Of a stretch of 64,000 nt of DNA, positions 43,231 through 52,622 are shown one piece after another. Each line of letters begins with the position of its first letter. The first letter of the stretch is position 1. The translations under genes and the position numbers were made by a program. The stretch lies in NCBI GenBank assembly GCA_902779355.1, contig CACZBF010000013.1:16971-80970 (forward strand). Reading direction: 5' to 3'. Source of the DNA: an uncultured Lachnospiraceae bacterium (GTDB lineage: Bacteria; Bacillota; Clostridia; Lachnospirales; Lachnospiraceae). The notes beneath the pieces were generated by a model. The model was given only the letters and a program-made list of their open reading frames with translations. It was not told the DNA's origin and made no database searches.

Positions 43231-43291
43231 ATAATCATTTTTGTAAAACCAACTGGGGCGATTTTCGTCCCGAGAAAAAGGAGGGTATACT

Positions 43292-44377
43292 ATGAAAAAG
43301 AAACTTTTGAGTGTTTTGCTCACGGGTGTCGTAGCAGCAGGTATGCTTGCAGGCTGCGGCCAGACTGCAGCAGCTCCGGCAGCAACCGAGGCAGCAGCTC
43401 CGGCAGCAACCGAGGCAGCAGCTCCGGCAGCAGAACCGGCAGCAGAACCGGCAGCTACCGAAGAAGCTGAGGCAGAGGCTCCGGCAGCCAGCGGCGAGCT
43501 GATCAAGGTCGGTATCATCAACAACGACCCCAACGAGTCCGGCTATCGTACTGCGAACGACGCAGACCTGAAGGCTATGTTCACTGAAGAGAACGGCTAT
43601 GACGCTTCCTTCGCATACAGCCTGAAGAATGATGAGCAGATCGCAGCAGCACAGAAGTTCATCCAGGACGAAGTTGATTACCTGCTTCTTTCCGCAGCTG
43701 ATACGGCTGGTTGGGATTCCGTGCTTCAGGATGCAAACGATGCAGGCATCAACGTTATCCTGTTTGACCGTACCATCGATGCAGATCCGAGCCTTTATGT
43801 AGCTTCTATCGTTTCCGATATGGACAAGGAAGGCGAGAATGCAGTAAACTGGCTGGCTGATCAGGGTCTTGACGAGTACGACATCATCCACATCCAGGGT
43901 GTGATGGGCTCCGCAGCACAGCAGGGCCGTACCAAGGCAGTCGATGACAAGTGCGCAGCAGAAGACAACTGGAACCTTGTAGAGCAGCAGACCGCTGAGT
44001 GGAACGCTGAGAAGGCACAGCAGATCGTACAGTCCGTAATTGATTCCGGCAAGAAGTTCAATGTTATCTATGCTGAGAACGACGACATGGCAAAGGGTGC
44101 TGTTGCAGCACTTGACGCAGCAGGTATCACGCATGGTGTAAACGGTGATGTCATTGTCATGGGCTTTGACTGCAATGAGTGGGCACTGGAAGAGCTTCTG
44201 GACGGCGATTGGAACTTCGATCAGCAGTGCAACCCGTTCCAGGCTTCCTACATTGATGAGATCATCAAGAAGCTGCAGAACGGCGAGACCATCTCTGAGA
44301 AGGTCATCGTCATGGACGAGAAGGGCTTCGATGCTTCCGATATTACGCAGGATGATGTAGACACCTACGGAATCTAA
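43292..44377 (+). CDS. Sugar ABC transporter substrate-binding lipoprotein
   Basis: 361 residues. Signal peptide with lipobox LAGC, C22 lipidated. A low-complexity linker of about 45 residues (AAAPAATE repeated) leads to a Peripla_BP_4 domain resembling galactofuranose/ribose-type binding proteins. Strong AAGGAGGG ribosome site. The DNA under the linker is a tandem repeat (43367-43450). It is followed by an intergenic hairpin and then the ATPase and permeases of the same transporter. The binding site cannot be assigned to a single sugar. Confidence 0.9.
   Translation: MKKKLLSVLLTGVVAAGMLAGCGQTAAAPAATEAAAPAATEAAAPAAEPAAEPAATEEAEAEAPAASGELIKVGIINNDPNESGYRTANDADLKAMFTEENGYDASFAYSLKNDEQIAAAQKFIQDEVDYLLLSAADTAGWDSVLQDANDAGINVILFDRTIDADPSLYVASIVSDMDKEGENAVNWLADQGLDEYDIIHIQGVMGSAAQQGRTKAVDDKCAAEDNWNLVEQQTAEWNAEKAQQIVQSVIDSGKKFNVIYAENDDMAKGAVAALDAAGITHGVNGDVIVMGFDCNEWALEELLDGDWNFDQQCNPFQASYIDEIIKKLQNGETISEKVIVMDEKGFDASDITQDDVDTYGI
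43367..43450 (+). repeat. Tandem repeat in the binding-protein linker
   Basis: Three consecutive 24-base units beginning GCAGCAGCTCCGGCAGCA (43367-43390, 43391-43414 identical; 43415-43438 variant end), then a 12-base unit GCAGCAGAACCG repeated (43427-43438, 43439-43450). Length polymorphism by slippage is likely, altering the tether between lipid anchor and binding domain. Confidence 0.85.
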
Positions 44378-44398
44378 TCTTTAAGAACGAAGGACAAA

Positions 44399-44445
44399 GC
44401 GCGGTGCGGGCGTAAGAAAAAGAGTACGCTTGCGCCGCGTTTTTT
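44399..44445 (+). terminator. Intercistronic terminator/attenuator hairpin
   Basis: Long G/C-rich stem, GCGCGGTGCGGGCGTA with TACGCTTGCGCCGCG (G-U pairs included), followed by TTTTTT (44440-44445). Between the binding-protein gene and the ATPase gene; such hairpins keep binding-protein mRNA more abundant than the rest by partial termination and 3' protection. Confidence 0.75.
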
Positions 44446-44467
44446 AGAAAAGGGGTGAACGGGACCG

Positions 44468-45985
44468 GTGAGAGAAAACGCAATTCTGGAAATGCGAAAG
44501 ATCGATAAGAGCTTCCCGGGAGTACGTGCATTGCAGGGAGTGGATTTTACACTTTGTGAAGGCGAGATTCATGCGCTGATGGGTGAAAACGGCGCCGGAA
44601 AATCTACGCTGATTAAGGTATTGACCGGTGTGTACGGAAAAGACGGCGGAACGATCTCTTTAAAAGATCAGGGCGAAGTAACCATTCATTCGCCGCAGGA
44701 TGCACAGAATTTAGGGATCAGTACTGTGTATCAGGAGATTACCCTCTGCCCGAATCTGACGGTGGCAGAGAATATGTATATCGGGCGTACCAAAGGGACC
44801 ATCCAGCATTGGAAAAAGATGGTACAGGACGCTGACAAGATTCTTCAAAATTTGGATATTCCCGCAAAGGCATCGCAGCAGCTGGCCAGCTGCTCCATCG
44901 CGGTTCAGCAGATGGTGGCGATCGCTCGTGCGGTTGACATGGATTGTAAGGTTCTGATTTTGGATGAGCCGACATCCTCCTTGGATGAACAGGAAGTGGA
45001 GAAGCTGTTCGGGCTGATGAGGGATCTGAAAGCCAGAGGCGTTGGGATCATTTTCGTAACCCATTTCCTGGATCAGGTATATGAAGTATGTGATAAGATC
45101 ACGGTCCTTCGGGACGGAACGCTGGTCGGCGAGTACGAGATCAAAGATCTTCCCCGCGTGCAGCTTGTGGCAAAAATGCTCGGAAAAGAGATGGATGATC
45201 TTTCCGACATCAAGAGCGAGCAGAATACCTATCAGGGCGACGATGCGGATACGAAGGTATTTGAAGCAGAGAATCTGCAAAGCAACGCCGGGATCAAGCC
45301 ATTTGATTTTTATATCAAAAAGGGCGAGGTCAACGGCTTCACAGGGCTTCTCGGATCCGGACGGAGTGAATCTGTACGGGCTATTTTCGGTGCAGACCGT
45401 GTTCTGCAGGGTACGGTAAAGAAAAACGGAAAGGTTGTGAAGATCGCGAAACCGCTGGATGCAATGAAGAACGGTATCGCTTATCTTCCGGAGGATCGAA
45501 AGGTAGACGGTATCATCGGAGATCTCTCCGTACGGGAGAATATCATCCTGGCGCTTCAGGTACTGACCGGGTTCTTCCGGCCTTTCTCCAAATCTCAGGC
45601 CAATAAGTTTGCGGATGAATATATCAAGAAGCTCAGTATTAAAACGGCTTCCGCGGATACGCCGATCAAATCCCTTTCCGGCGGCAATCAGCAGAAGGTG
45701 ATCCTGGCGCGCTGGCTCCTTACCCATCCGGAGTATCTGATCTTGGATGAGCCGACCCGTGGAATTGACGTCGGAACCAAGGTGGATATCCAGAAGCTAG
45801 TGTTGGAGCTTGCATCAGAAGGTACCAGTGTGACCTTTATCTCCTCGGAAACAGACGAGATGCTGCGTACCTGCTCCAGACTGATTGTCATGCGTGACCG
45901 GAAGATGGTCGGAGAATTATCCGGCGATGATCTGACACAGAGCAAGATCATGAGTACCATAGCTGGAGGTGAGAGCGAATCATGA
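44468..45985 (+). CDS. Sugar ABC transporter ATPase (tandem ABC domains)
   Basis: 505 residues from a GTG start; AAAAGGGGTG lies about ten bases upstream and the family opening (ENAILEMRKIDKSFPGVRALQG) fits. Two ABC domains. The first has an intact Walker A GENGAGKST, signature SCSIAVQQM and LILDEPTSSLD. The second has Walker A GLLGSGRSE, the usual altered form of this monosaccharide family, and a signature LSGGNQQKV with ILDEPTRGID. It energises the two permeases encoded next; the first of these overlaps it by four bases. Confidence 0.94.
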   Translation: MRENAILEMRKIDKSFPGVRALQGVDFTLCEGEIHALMGENGAGKSTLIKVLTGVYGKDGGTISLKDQGEVTIHSPQDAQNLGISTVYQEITLCPNLTVAENMYIGRTKGTIQHWKKMVQDADKILQNLDIPAKASQQLASCSIAVQQMVAIARAVDMDCKVLILDEPTSSLDEQEVEKLFGLMRDLKARGVGIIFVTHFLDQVYEVCDKITVLRDGTLVGEYEIKDLPRVQLVAKMLGKEMDDLSDIKSEQNTYQGDDADTKVFEAENLQSNAGIKPFDFYIKKGEVNGFTGLLGSGRSESVRAIFGADRVLQGTVKKNGKVVKIAKPLDAMKNGIAYLPEDRKVDGIIGDLSVRENIILALQVLTGFFRPFSKSQANKFADEYIKKLSIKTASADTPIKSLSGGNQQKVILARWLLTHPEYLILDEPTRGIDVGTKVDIQKLVLELASEGTSVTFISSETDEMLRTCSRLIVMRDRKMVGELSGDDLTQSKIMSTIAGGESES

Positions 45986-47064
45986 GTAAAGACAGTGCGA
46001 AAGGTGGATTTTGGAAAAGACTGGTTAGCCATCAGATGTTTATCCCTCTGGTTGCGTTGATCCTGCTTGCCGTCATCAATCTGGTTCATGACCCATCATT
46101 TTTCAAGATTACACTTGGAACAAATAATGCCGGATTTCCCGTGCTTTCGGGATCTTTGATCACAATATTGGACTATGGCTCAGAGCTTGCGATCCTGGCG
46201 ATTGGTATGACGCTCGTGACTGCGGCATCCGGCGGGCAGGATATCTCGGTTGGTGCGACGATCGCCATTGCCGGTTCTGCGATGCTTCGCGTTCTGTGCG
46301 GCGGCGATTCCCGTCCGGATGCGCTTGCGGCACCGATCATCGTGGGCTTTATCGTTGCCTGCCTTGCCGGTATGGCTTGCGGTGCCTTTAACGGTATGCT
46401 GGTTGCGTATTTCAAGATACAACCGATGATCGCAACGTTGATCCTGTTTACGGCAGGTCGTTCGATCGCAGCCTGGATCAACAACAATGAGCTCCCGATC
46501 GTGCCGGATCCGAAGTTCGGATATTTCGGAAGTTTCATTCCGGGGATTCCGATCCCGACTACTGTATTTATTGCAGCGGCTTGTATCATTGTGATCGCGT
46601 TGGTATTGCGGTTTACGAACCTGGGTCTCTATACACAGGCGGTCGGTATCAACGAGAGTTCTTCCAGACTCAATGGTATCAATCCGAATTTCATCAAGTT
46701 TATCACATTTGTGATCCTCGGATTGTGTGTGGCGGTTGCGGCACTGATCAAGGTCAGCCGTCTTTCCACCATCAACTATTCCGTCATCGCAAAAGATATT
46801 GAAATGGACGCCATCCTGGCAGTGGCTCTTGGCGGCAACTCGTTGGCCGGCGGAAAATTCAATATGTGGGCATCGATCCTCGGTGCTTATATCATTCAGT
46901 TCCTGACTACGACGCTTTACAAGTTCAACGTGAGTTCGGATGCACTTGCTGCTTACAAGGCAGTCGTCGTCATCATTCTTGTCGTTGTCAGTGCACCAGT
47001 GTTCCGTGATGCGATTTCCAAACTGACAAAGCGGAAAGCAAAGACGCAGAAGGAGGTGGGCTAA
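45982..47064 (+). CDS. Sugar ABC transporter permease (YtfT-like)
   Basis: 360 residues, about ten membrane helices. Family blocks QDISVGATIAIAGS and ALGGNSLAGGKFN are present. It overlaps the ATPase gene by four bases (ATGA) and abuts the second permease. The pair resembles galactofuranose-type transporters with two different permeases (YtfT/YjfF), rather than ribose systems with one. Confidence 0.92.
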   Translation: MSKDSAKGGFWKRLVSHQMFIPLVALILLAVINLVHDPSFFKITLGTNNAGFPVLSGSLITILDYGSELAILAIGMTLVTAASGGQDISVGATIAIAGSAMLRVLCGGDSRPDALAAPIIVGFIVACLAGMACGAFNGMLVAYFKIQPMIATLILFTAGRSIAAWINNNELPIVPDPKFGYFGSFIPGIPIPTTVFIAAACIIVIALVLRFTNLGLYTQAVGINESSSRLNGINPNFIKFITFVILGLCVAVAALIKVSRLSTINYSVIAKDIEMDAILAVALGGNSLAGGKFNMWASILGAYIIQFLTTTLYKFNVSSDALAAYKAVVVIILVVVSAPVFRDAISKLTKRKAKTQKEVG

Positions 47065-48108
47065 ATGGCTTCCGAAAAGAAGAAAGCAAGTATCTTTACA
47101 AGACTCAGCGACACCAATCTGCTTCTTATCATCACCATCGTCATTTTCGTTCTGATGTATCTCGGAGCAGTGCTGCTTCAAGGTGGCGGATTTACCAAGC
47201 CCCAGACGTTCTTTAACATTCTGAACGCGAATGCCGCATTGATCCTGACCTCTTGTGGTATGAGTATCGTTATGATCACCGGTGGGATCGATATCTCGGT
47301 CGGCGGCGTGGTGGCGTTGGTATCGATGAGCTGTGCGGTTTATTTGGATCACCACAACGGCAATGTGTTTGTGTCCATTCTGATCGCGCTGGCAATCGGC
47401 CTGGCTTACGGTGTGGTACAGGGATTTTTGGTGGCGTATCTGGACATTCAGCCGTTTATCGTATCTCTGGCAGGTATGTTCTTTGCGAGAGGTATGACGA
47501 CGATCGTGAATTCTTCACCGTTTAACGTGGAGAATGAGGCATTTGTGGCACTGAAGAATACCAGGATCAACGTACCGGGTCTCGGCTCGGTCAATAAAAA
47601 GGGCGTCTATGTGCCGGCTTATGTGGAGATCGGTGTAGTGGTCGCACTCCTCGCGGTCGTCTTCCTGTTCTTCCTGTTGCAGTATACGAAACTCGGCCGG
47701 AGTTTTTATGCAGTGGGCGGTAACAAGCAAAGCGCCCTGATGCTCGGGATCAATGTGAAACGAACCAAGTTCCTGTCTCATTTGATCTGCAGCCTTCTGG
47801 CGGGGATCGCCGGTTATGTCTACTTCCTGCATGTGGGATCCGGTTCTCCCTCTCATGCGTCCGGCATGGAAATGAACGCGATCGCTTCGTCCATCATCGG
47901 TGGTACGATGCTGACAGGTGGTGTCGGAAATATCATCGGGACACTGTTTGGCGTGTTATCTCTCAGCACCATTCAGAACATCGTTGCATCCGCAGGTCTG
48001 GATGAAGCATGGTGGACCGGTATTACGATCGCTGCAATGCTTTGCATCTTCCTGATCATTCAGAGTGTGGTGATGGCACAGAAGAAACGTGCGTTGAAGA
48101 CGAACTGA
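47065..48108 (+). CDS. Sugar ABC transporter permease (YjfF-like)
   Basis: 347 residues, about nine membrane helices, sharing the family motifs GGIDISVGGVVALVSM and IIGGTMLTGGVGN. It begins immediately after the previous stop with AAGGAGGTGG as ribosome site. Last gene of the uptake operon, followed by a strong bidirectional terminator. Confidence 0.92.
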   Translation: MASEKKKASIFTRLSDTNLLLIITIVIFVLMYLGAVLLQGGGFTKPQTFFNILNANAALILTSCGMSIVMITGGIDISVGGVVALVSMSCAVYLDHHNGNVFVSILIALAIGLAYGVVQGFLVAYLDIQPFIVSLAGMFFARGMTTIVNSSPFNVENEAFVALKNTRINVPGLGSVNKKGVYVPAYVEIGVVVALLAVVFLFFLLQYTKLGRSFYAVGGNKQSALMLGINVKRTKFLSHLICSLLAGIAGYVYFLHVGSGSPSHASGMEMNAIASSIIGGTMLTGGVGNIIGTLFGVLSLSTIQNIVASAGLDEAWWTGITIAAMLCIFLIIQSVVMAQKKRALKTN

Positions 48109-48132
48109 GTAAGACAAGTAAGACACAAAAAA

Positions 48133-48161
48133 CCCGAATCCGTTTGGATTCGGGTTTTTTT
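48133..48161. terminator. Bidirectional intrinsic terminator between permease and spoVG
   Basis: Perfect nine-base stem CCCGAATCC/GGATTCGGG with a four-base loop, flanked by six A (48127-48132) and seven T (48155-48161). Works for the sugar operon on the plus strand and spoVG on the minus strand. Confidence 0.9.
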
Positions 48162-48170
48162 GACTCTGAA

Positions 48171-48443
48171 TTATTGCTCAAAACCGTTTTCTTCGGCTTT
48201 TTTGTAAGCATCCAGTATCAGCTGTTGGATCTTCTGTCTGGTCTCAGAGTTGATCGGATGTGCGATATCACGATATTCGCCGTCGGACGCTTTGCGGCTT
48301 GGCATTGCGATGAAGAGTCCTTTTTCGCCGTCGATGACTTTGATGTCGTGAACCACGAATTCATCGTCGATCGTGATAGAGACGACGGCTTTCATCTTCC
48401 CTTCTTTCTCGACTTTTCGTACGCGTACATCGGTGATTTGCAT
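48171..48443 (-). CDS. spoVG: Septation/sporulation regulator SpoVG
   Basis: 90 residues, normal length. Starts [11 protein letters not shown] and carries [21 protein letters not shown] and YRDIAHPIN, all near-invariant in SpoVG. Small nucleic-acid-binding regulator that affects sporulation, septation and gene expression. AAAGGGGGA precedes the ATG. It is monocistronic, ending at the shared terminator. A perfect inverted repeat overlaps its likely -35 box. Confidence 0.96.
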   Translation of the reverse strand: MQITDVRVRKVEKEGKMKAVVSITIDDEFVVHDIKVIDGEKGLFIAMPSRKASDGEYRDIAHPINSETRQKIQQLILDAYKKAEENGFEQ

Positions 48444-48459
48444 ACGTATTCCCCCTTTA

Positions 48460-48489
48460 ATAGTATTTATTTGAAAAGATCCGTATCAA
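48460..48489 (-). promoter_or_regulatory. Possible spoVG promoter overlapped by an inverted repeat
   Basis: Minus strand: TTGATA (48484-48489), 18 bases, TACTAT (48460-48465). The inverted repeat CGTATCAA (48482-48489) / TTGATACG (48506-48513) covers the -35 box and is a candidate operator. The leader would be only about ten bases, so another start may be used. Confidence 0.4.
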
Positions 48490-48573
48490 AATAACCTGCA
48501 CATTATTGATACGTGTCTACGCTATGCTGTCGGATGATGTACATGTTATTTCGGTACAGTTCCTTAGAAATAG

Positions 48574-49692
48574 CTACAACACGTAGCGCTCATTATCCTC
48601 TACAACGATCTTGATGCCGTCGCCGCCGCTGTAGTAGGTATTCGCATTCAGAGTACCGCGGCTTTCCACGATACAATTCTCAATATGCGTATTGTCGCCG
48701 ATATAGACGTCATTCAGAATGATGGAATTCTTGATGACGCAGTTTTTGCCGACGAATACTTTTTTGAAGAGCAGAGAATTCTCCACTTTGCCATTGACGA
48801 TACAGCCGCTACTGATCAGGCTGTTATGAACATCTGCGCCGGTATTGTATTTCGCCGGTGCGAGATCATCAACCTTGGAATAAATCTTCGGTTCCTGTTT
48901 GAAGAAGTAATTGCGGACATCCACATCCAAAAAGTCCATATTGGCTTTGTAGTAAGACTCGGCTGTGGAGATATTTGCCCAATAGTCTGTAATTTTGAAA
49001 CCGTAGATCCGTTTCATATTCTTATAGCGGATCAAAATATCGGTTACGAAATCGTTGCGACCCTCTTCTGCGCAACGTTCCAGCATCTCGATGAGCTGAC
49101 GGCGGCGGATCACGTAGATCCCGGCAGAGATCGTATTGGACTGTGCAACCATCGGTTTTTCTTCGAACTCTGTGATGCGGGAATCCTCGTTCATGCGGAT
49201 GACACCGAAACGGCTGATATCCACATGCGGATCCACTTCCTTGCAGACCACCGTGATATCGGCGTTTTTCGCCATGTGGTACTCAAGGAGCTTATTGAAA
49301 TCCATTTTGTAGATGCAGTCACCGCCGCTGATGATCACATACGGCTCATGACTTCTCTTGAGCCAGATGATATTCTGATACATGGCATCTGCCGTCCCGC
49401 GATACCACCAGCTGTTGTCCTCGGTCAGCGTGGGTGTCAGAAGGAAAAGACCACCCTGTTTGCGGCCGAAATCCCACCATTTGGAGGAATTCAGATGTTC
49501 ATTTAATGACCTTGCATTATACTGAGTCAGTACAGCAACCTTCTGGATCCTGGAATTGGTCATGTTGCTGAGCGCAAAATCGATACACCGGAAATTGCCG
49601 GCAACCGGCATTGCGGCAATTGCTCTCTTTTTGGAAAGCTCCTGCATTTTGCTGTTGTTGCCGCCGGCTAAGATAATCCCTAATGCTTTCAT
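48574..49692 (-). CDS. glgD: Glucose-1-phosphate adenylyltransferase subunit GlgD
   Basis: 372 residues. Divergent second subunit of ADP-glucose pyrophosphorylase. N-terminal nucleotidyltransferase domain starts [21 protein letters not shown], where catalytic GlgC has GGxGxRL, so this loop is altered. A C-terminal left-handed beta-helix (about 280-372) follows. In Firmicutes GlgD regulates and stabilises GlgC in a heterotetramer that makes ADP-glucose for glycogen. Overlaps glgC by four bases. Confidence 0.94.
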   Translation of the reverse strand: MKALGIILAGGNNSKMQELSKKRAIAAMPVAGNFRCIDFALSNMTNSRIQKVAVLTQYNARSLNEHLNSSKWWDFGRKQGGLFLLTPTLTEDNSWWYRGTADAMYQNIIWLKRSHEPYVIISGGDCIYKMDFNKLLEYHMAKNADITVVCKEVDPHVDISRFGVIRMNEDSRITEFEEKPMVAQSNTISAGIYVIRRRQLIEMLERCAEEGRNDFVTDILIRYKNMKRIYGFKITDYWANISTAESYYKANMDFLDVDVRNYFFKQEPKIYSKVDDLAPAKYNTGADVHNSLISSGCIVNGKVENSLLFKKVFVGKNCVIKNSIILNDVYIGDNTHIENCIVESRGTLNANTYYSGGDGIKIVVEDNERYVL

Positions 49693-50963
49693 GCTTCGTC
49701 ACCTGCCTTAATGATATATCCTCCGCTGGGAAGGTTCCCGTCCGGGTAATCGGAACGAACTGTTTCACCGGAGATCGCAACATTTTTCCCGATACTGACA
49801 TTGGCGGGGATCACGGAATGTTCCCCGATGGTAACGAGATCAAATGCGTATACCTTCGGATCATATTGGCTTTCCGCATACTCTCCGACACCGATATGTG
49901 TATTGTCACCGATCTTGGAATATTCGCCGATGATGGAATGATCAATCGTGACGCCATCACCGATCCGGCATTCTTTCATAATGATGGAATCGCGGATCAC
50001 GGTGCCTTTCCCGATTGACACGCCGGTTCCGATAACGGAATGATCCACTTCTCCGAAGATCTCCGTACCTTCGCCGATGATGCTACGGTCAACCCGCGCT
50101 TCGGGCGCAATGTACTGCGGCTCGATATTGTTGCTCTTGGTGTAGATCTTCCAATATTCTTCATAGAGGTTGAACTCTGGAACGAGGTCCACGAGCTCCA
50201 TATTTGCCTCCCAATAGGAGCCGAGCGTTCCGACATCCTTCCAGTAGCCGTTGAACTCATAAGCGAACAAACGCTGATCCTTGCTGTGGCAGTAGGGAAT
50301 GATATGCTTACCGAAGTCGCAGCCCGGCTGATCTTTCAGAGCAAGTAACGCTTCTTTCAGGACAGACCATGTGAAAATATAGATCCCCATGGATGCGAGA
50401 TTGCTTCTCGGATGTTCGGGTTTTTCTTCAAACTCCGTGATCTGATGGTCTTCGTTGGCGATCATGATACCGAACCGGCTGGCTTCTTCAAGCGGTACCG
50501 GCATGACGGCGATGGTCGCATCGGATTTGTTGCGCTTATGGAAGTCCAGCATGGATTCATAATCCATCTTATAGATATGATCGCCGGAAAGGATCAGCAC
50601 GTACTCCGGATCATAGGATTCGATAAAACGGATATTCTGATAGATGGCATTTGCGGTGCCTGTATACCAGTCAGTATTGTCCGTGCTTTCATAAGGGGGA
50701 AGCACCGTGACACCGCCGCTGTTACGGTCAAGATCCCACGACATCCCGATCCCGATATGACTGTTAAGACGAAGTGGCTGGTACTGTGTCAGTACGCCGA
50801 CCGTGTCGACACCGGAATTGATACAGTTGCTGAGGGGGAAGTCAATGATACGGTATTTGCCGCCGAATGAAACGGCAGGTTTCGCTACGTCGGCTGTCAG
50901 CACGCCGAGACGACTGCCTTGTCCTCCGGCCAGGAGCATCGCGATCATTTCTTTTTTTGCCAT
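49689..50963 (-). CDS. glgC: Glucose-1-phosphate adenylyltransferase GlgC
   Basis: 424 residues. Catalytic subunit: [16 protein letters not shown] opening with the catalytic Arg, [19 protein letters not shown], the substrate region FSGDH-like [13 protein letters not shown], and a C-terminal beta-helix of hexapeptides. Synthesises ADP-glucose from ATP and glucose 1-phosphate. First gene of glgC-glgD. Promoter seen upstream on the minus strand; ribosome site AGAGGTGA. Confidence 0.96.
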   Translation of the reverse strand: MAKKEMIAMLLAGGQGSRLGVLTADVAKPAVSFGGKYRIIDFPLSNCINSGVDTVGVLTQYQPLRLNSHIGIGMSWDLDRNSGGVTVLPPYESTDNTDWYTGTANAIYQNIRFIESYDPEYVLILSGDHIYKMDYESMLDFHKRNKSDATIAVMPVPLEEASRFGIMIANEDHQITEFEEKPEHPRSNLASMGIYIFTWSVLKEALLALKDQPGCDFGKHIIPYCHSKDQRLFAYEFNGYWKDVGTLGSYWEANMELVDLVPEFNLYEEYWKIYTKSNNIEPQYIAPEARVDRSIIGEGTEIFGEVDHSVIGTGVSIGKGTVIRDSIIMKECRIGDGVTIDHSIIGEYSKIGDNTHIGVGEYAESQYDPKVYAFDLVTIGEHSVIPANVSIGKNVAISGETVRSDYPDGNLPSGGYIIKAGDEA

Positions 50964-51027
50964 GACAAGTCACCTCTGAATTTTAGAAATCTTAGATATT
51001 TCATCTAACTGAGATTAAGATAAAGAA

Positions 51028-51056
51028 ATTATAACATACCATTTATGTTTTGTATA
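51028..51056 (-). promoter_or_regulatory. Sigma-A-type promoter of glgC-glgD
   Basis: Minus strand: TATACA (51051-51056), 17 bases, perfect TATAAT (51028-51033). Expected start near 51021, leader about 58 bases with a small hairpin TTAGAT/ATCTAA (50992-51008). Confidence 0.6.
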
Positions 51057-51122
51057 TCAAAATGTATAAAAAAATAAGAAAATCAGAGTAATGTTATTGC
51101 AATATATACAAAAATGGGGGAA

Positions 51123-51151
51123 TTGCATTTTTATCGATCCGGGACTACAAT
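51123..51151 (+). promoter_or_regulatory. Predicted leaderless promoter of murC
   Basis: TTGCAT (51123-51128), 17 bases, TACAAT (51146-51151). Expected start 51158, one base before the ATG at 51159. AGGA lies in the gap but would precede the transcript. Confidence 0.6.
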
Positions 51152-51158
51152 AGGAAAC

Positions 51159-52538
51159 ATGGGTAAAGTGAACTTTCAGGAACCGAATCATGTCCATTTT
51201 ATTGGGATAGGCGGCATCAGCATGAGCGGTCTGGCGGAGATCCTTCTGCAGGCGGGTTTTCAGGTCACAGGGTCGGATCGTGAAGAATCCGAAATCGTGG
51301 AGACGCTCAGGACGCTTGGCGCCGAGATCATGATCCCACAATCTGCGGACAATATCCGTCCCGGGATTGATTGTGTGGTGTATACGGCTGCAATCCATTC
51401 GGACAATCCGGAGTTTCAGGCGGCAAAAGAGGCCGGGATTCCTATGCTGAGGAGAGCGGAGCTTTTGGGGCAGATCATGGAGCATTATCGCAACTCGATC
51501 GCAGTAGCCGGGACTCACGGCAAGACCACGACGACCTCCATGCTGACGGAGGTTCTTCTGGCGGCGGATGTGGATCCCACGGTTTCCGTTGGCGGGATGC
51601 TTTCCTCCATCAACGGCAATATCAGGGTCGGAAAGTCCGAGTTTTTTGTCGCAGAGGCCTGCGAATATACCAACAGTTATCATGCACTGAAGCCGCGATA
51701 TTCCGTGATTACGACAGTGGAAGAGGATCACATGGATTTCTTTCATAATATAGAGGAAATTCGTGACTCATTTGCCACATTTGCCAAAAATACAGCGTCC
51801 GATGGCGCTGTGATCATCAACGGAGAGATTGAGGCGTATCAAACGATCGTAAAAGACCTTCCCTGCAAAGTGATCACCTATGGATTAAAGGGGACGCATG
51901 ATCTGACGGCAAAAGGCATTTCTTTTGATGAACACGGGTGCGCCTGCTTTACGCCGGTAGTGCAGGGCAAGGAGCTTGCACCGGTGACGCTTTCCGTACC
52001 CGGCATACATAACGTTTCCAATGCATTGGCAGTGCTTGCGGTTGCAAGGGAGCTCGGCGTGAAGGAGCAGATTGTGCTCGAGGGCCTTTCTTCTTTTACC
52101 GGCGCAGGACGGCGCTTTGAGCGAAAAGGGGAATTCTCCGGAGTGACCGTCGTGGATGATTATGCGCATCATCCCACGGAGATCCATGCGACGATCGCAG
52201 CGGCAAAAAAGGGTTCTTACGGGAGGCTTGTGATCGTGTTCCAGCCGCACACCTATACCAGGACGAAGGCGTTCCTCCAGGACTTTGCGGACGTGCTGTC
52301 AGAAGCCGATATGGTGGTGCTCTCGGACATCTATGCGGCCAGAGAGCAGAATACGGTCGGGATCAGTTCGGTCGATCTCCTCGAAAAGATCAAAGAACAC
52401 GGGACGGAATGTTACTATTTTCCGTCGTTTTCGGAGATCGAAGAATTTGTACAAAAAAAATGTATGAACAGAGATCTGTTGATAACTATGGGGGCCGGAG
52501 ATATTTATAAAGTGGGGGATCACCTTCTCCGAAAATAG
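51159..52538 (+). CDS. murC: UDP-N-acetylmuramate--L-alanine ligase
   Basis: 459 residues from the ATG at 51159; 15 upstream codons in frame belong to the promoter region. Adds the first amino acid to UDP-MurNAc in peptidoglycan synthesis. N-terminal Rossmann loop HFIGIGGISMSG, ATP-binding GTHGKTTTTSM, the catalytic Glu/His block VVDDYAHHPTE and the C-terminal domain with QPHTYTRTK are all visible. It stands apart from the usual division cluster, ahead of the primosome genes. Confidence 0.96.
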   Translation: MGKVNFQEPNHVHFIGIGGISMSGLAEILLQAGFQVTGSDREESEIVETLRTLGAEIMIPQSADNIRPGIDCVVYTAAIHSDNPEFQAAKEAGIPMLRRAELLGQIMEHYRNSIAVAGTHGKTTTTSMLTEVLLAADVDPTVSVGGMLSSINGNIRVGKSEFFVAEACEYTNSYHALKPRYSVITTVEEDHMDFFHNIEEIRDSFATFAKNTASDGAVIINGEIEAYQTIVKDLPCKVITYGLKGTHDLTAKGISFDEHGCACFTPVVQGKELAPVTLSVPGIHNVSNALAVLAVARELGVKEQIVLEGLSSFTGAGRRFERKGEFSGVTVVDDYAHHPTEIHATIAAAKKGSYGRLVIVFQPHTYTRTKAFLQDFADVLSEADMVVLSDIYAAREQNTVGISSVDLLEKIKEHGTECYYFPSFSEIEEFVQKKCMNRDLLITMGAGDIYKVGDHLLRK

Positions 52539-52539
52539 G

Positions 52540-52557
52540 TTATCCACATTATCCACA
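52540..52557 (+). promoter_or_regulatory. Tandem DnaA boxes upstream of the primosome operon
   Basis: Two perfect TTATCCACA sites directly adjacent (52540-52548, 52549-52557), starting two bases after the murC stop and about 36 bases before the dnaD -35 box. A third, one-mismatch site (TTATCAACA on the minus strand, 52477-52485) lies in the murC 3' end. DnaA control of dnaD-dnaI is a plausible reading; there is no AT-rich unwinding region that would suggest an origin. Confidence 0.75.
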
Positions 52558-52593
52558 ATGCCCGCAAACGCGATGAGACCGGACTTTTCCACT

Positions 52594-52622
52594 TTGCTTT
52601 TTTCGATTTTGTGTGCTATGCT
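52594..52622 (+). promoter_or_regulatory. Candidate promoter of the dnaD operon
   Basis: TTGCTT (52594-52599), 17 bases, TATGCT (52617-52622). Expected start near 52629, inside the left arm of the following hairpin. Confidence 0.5.
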
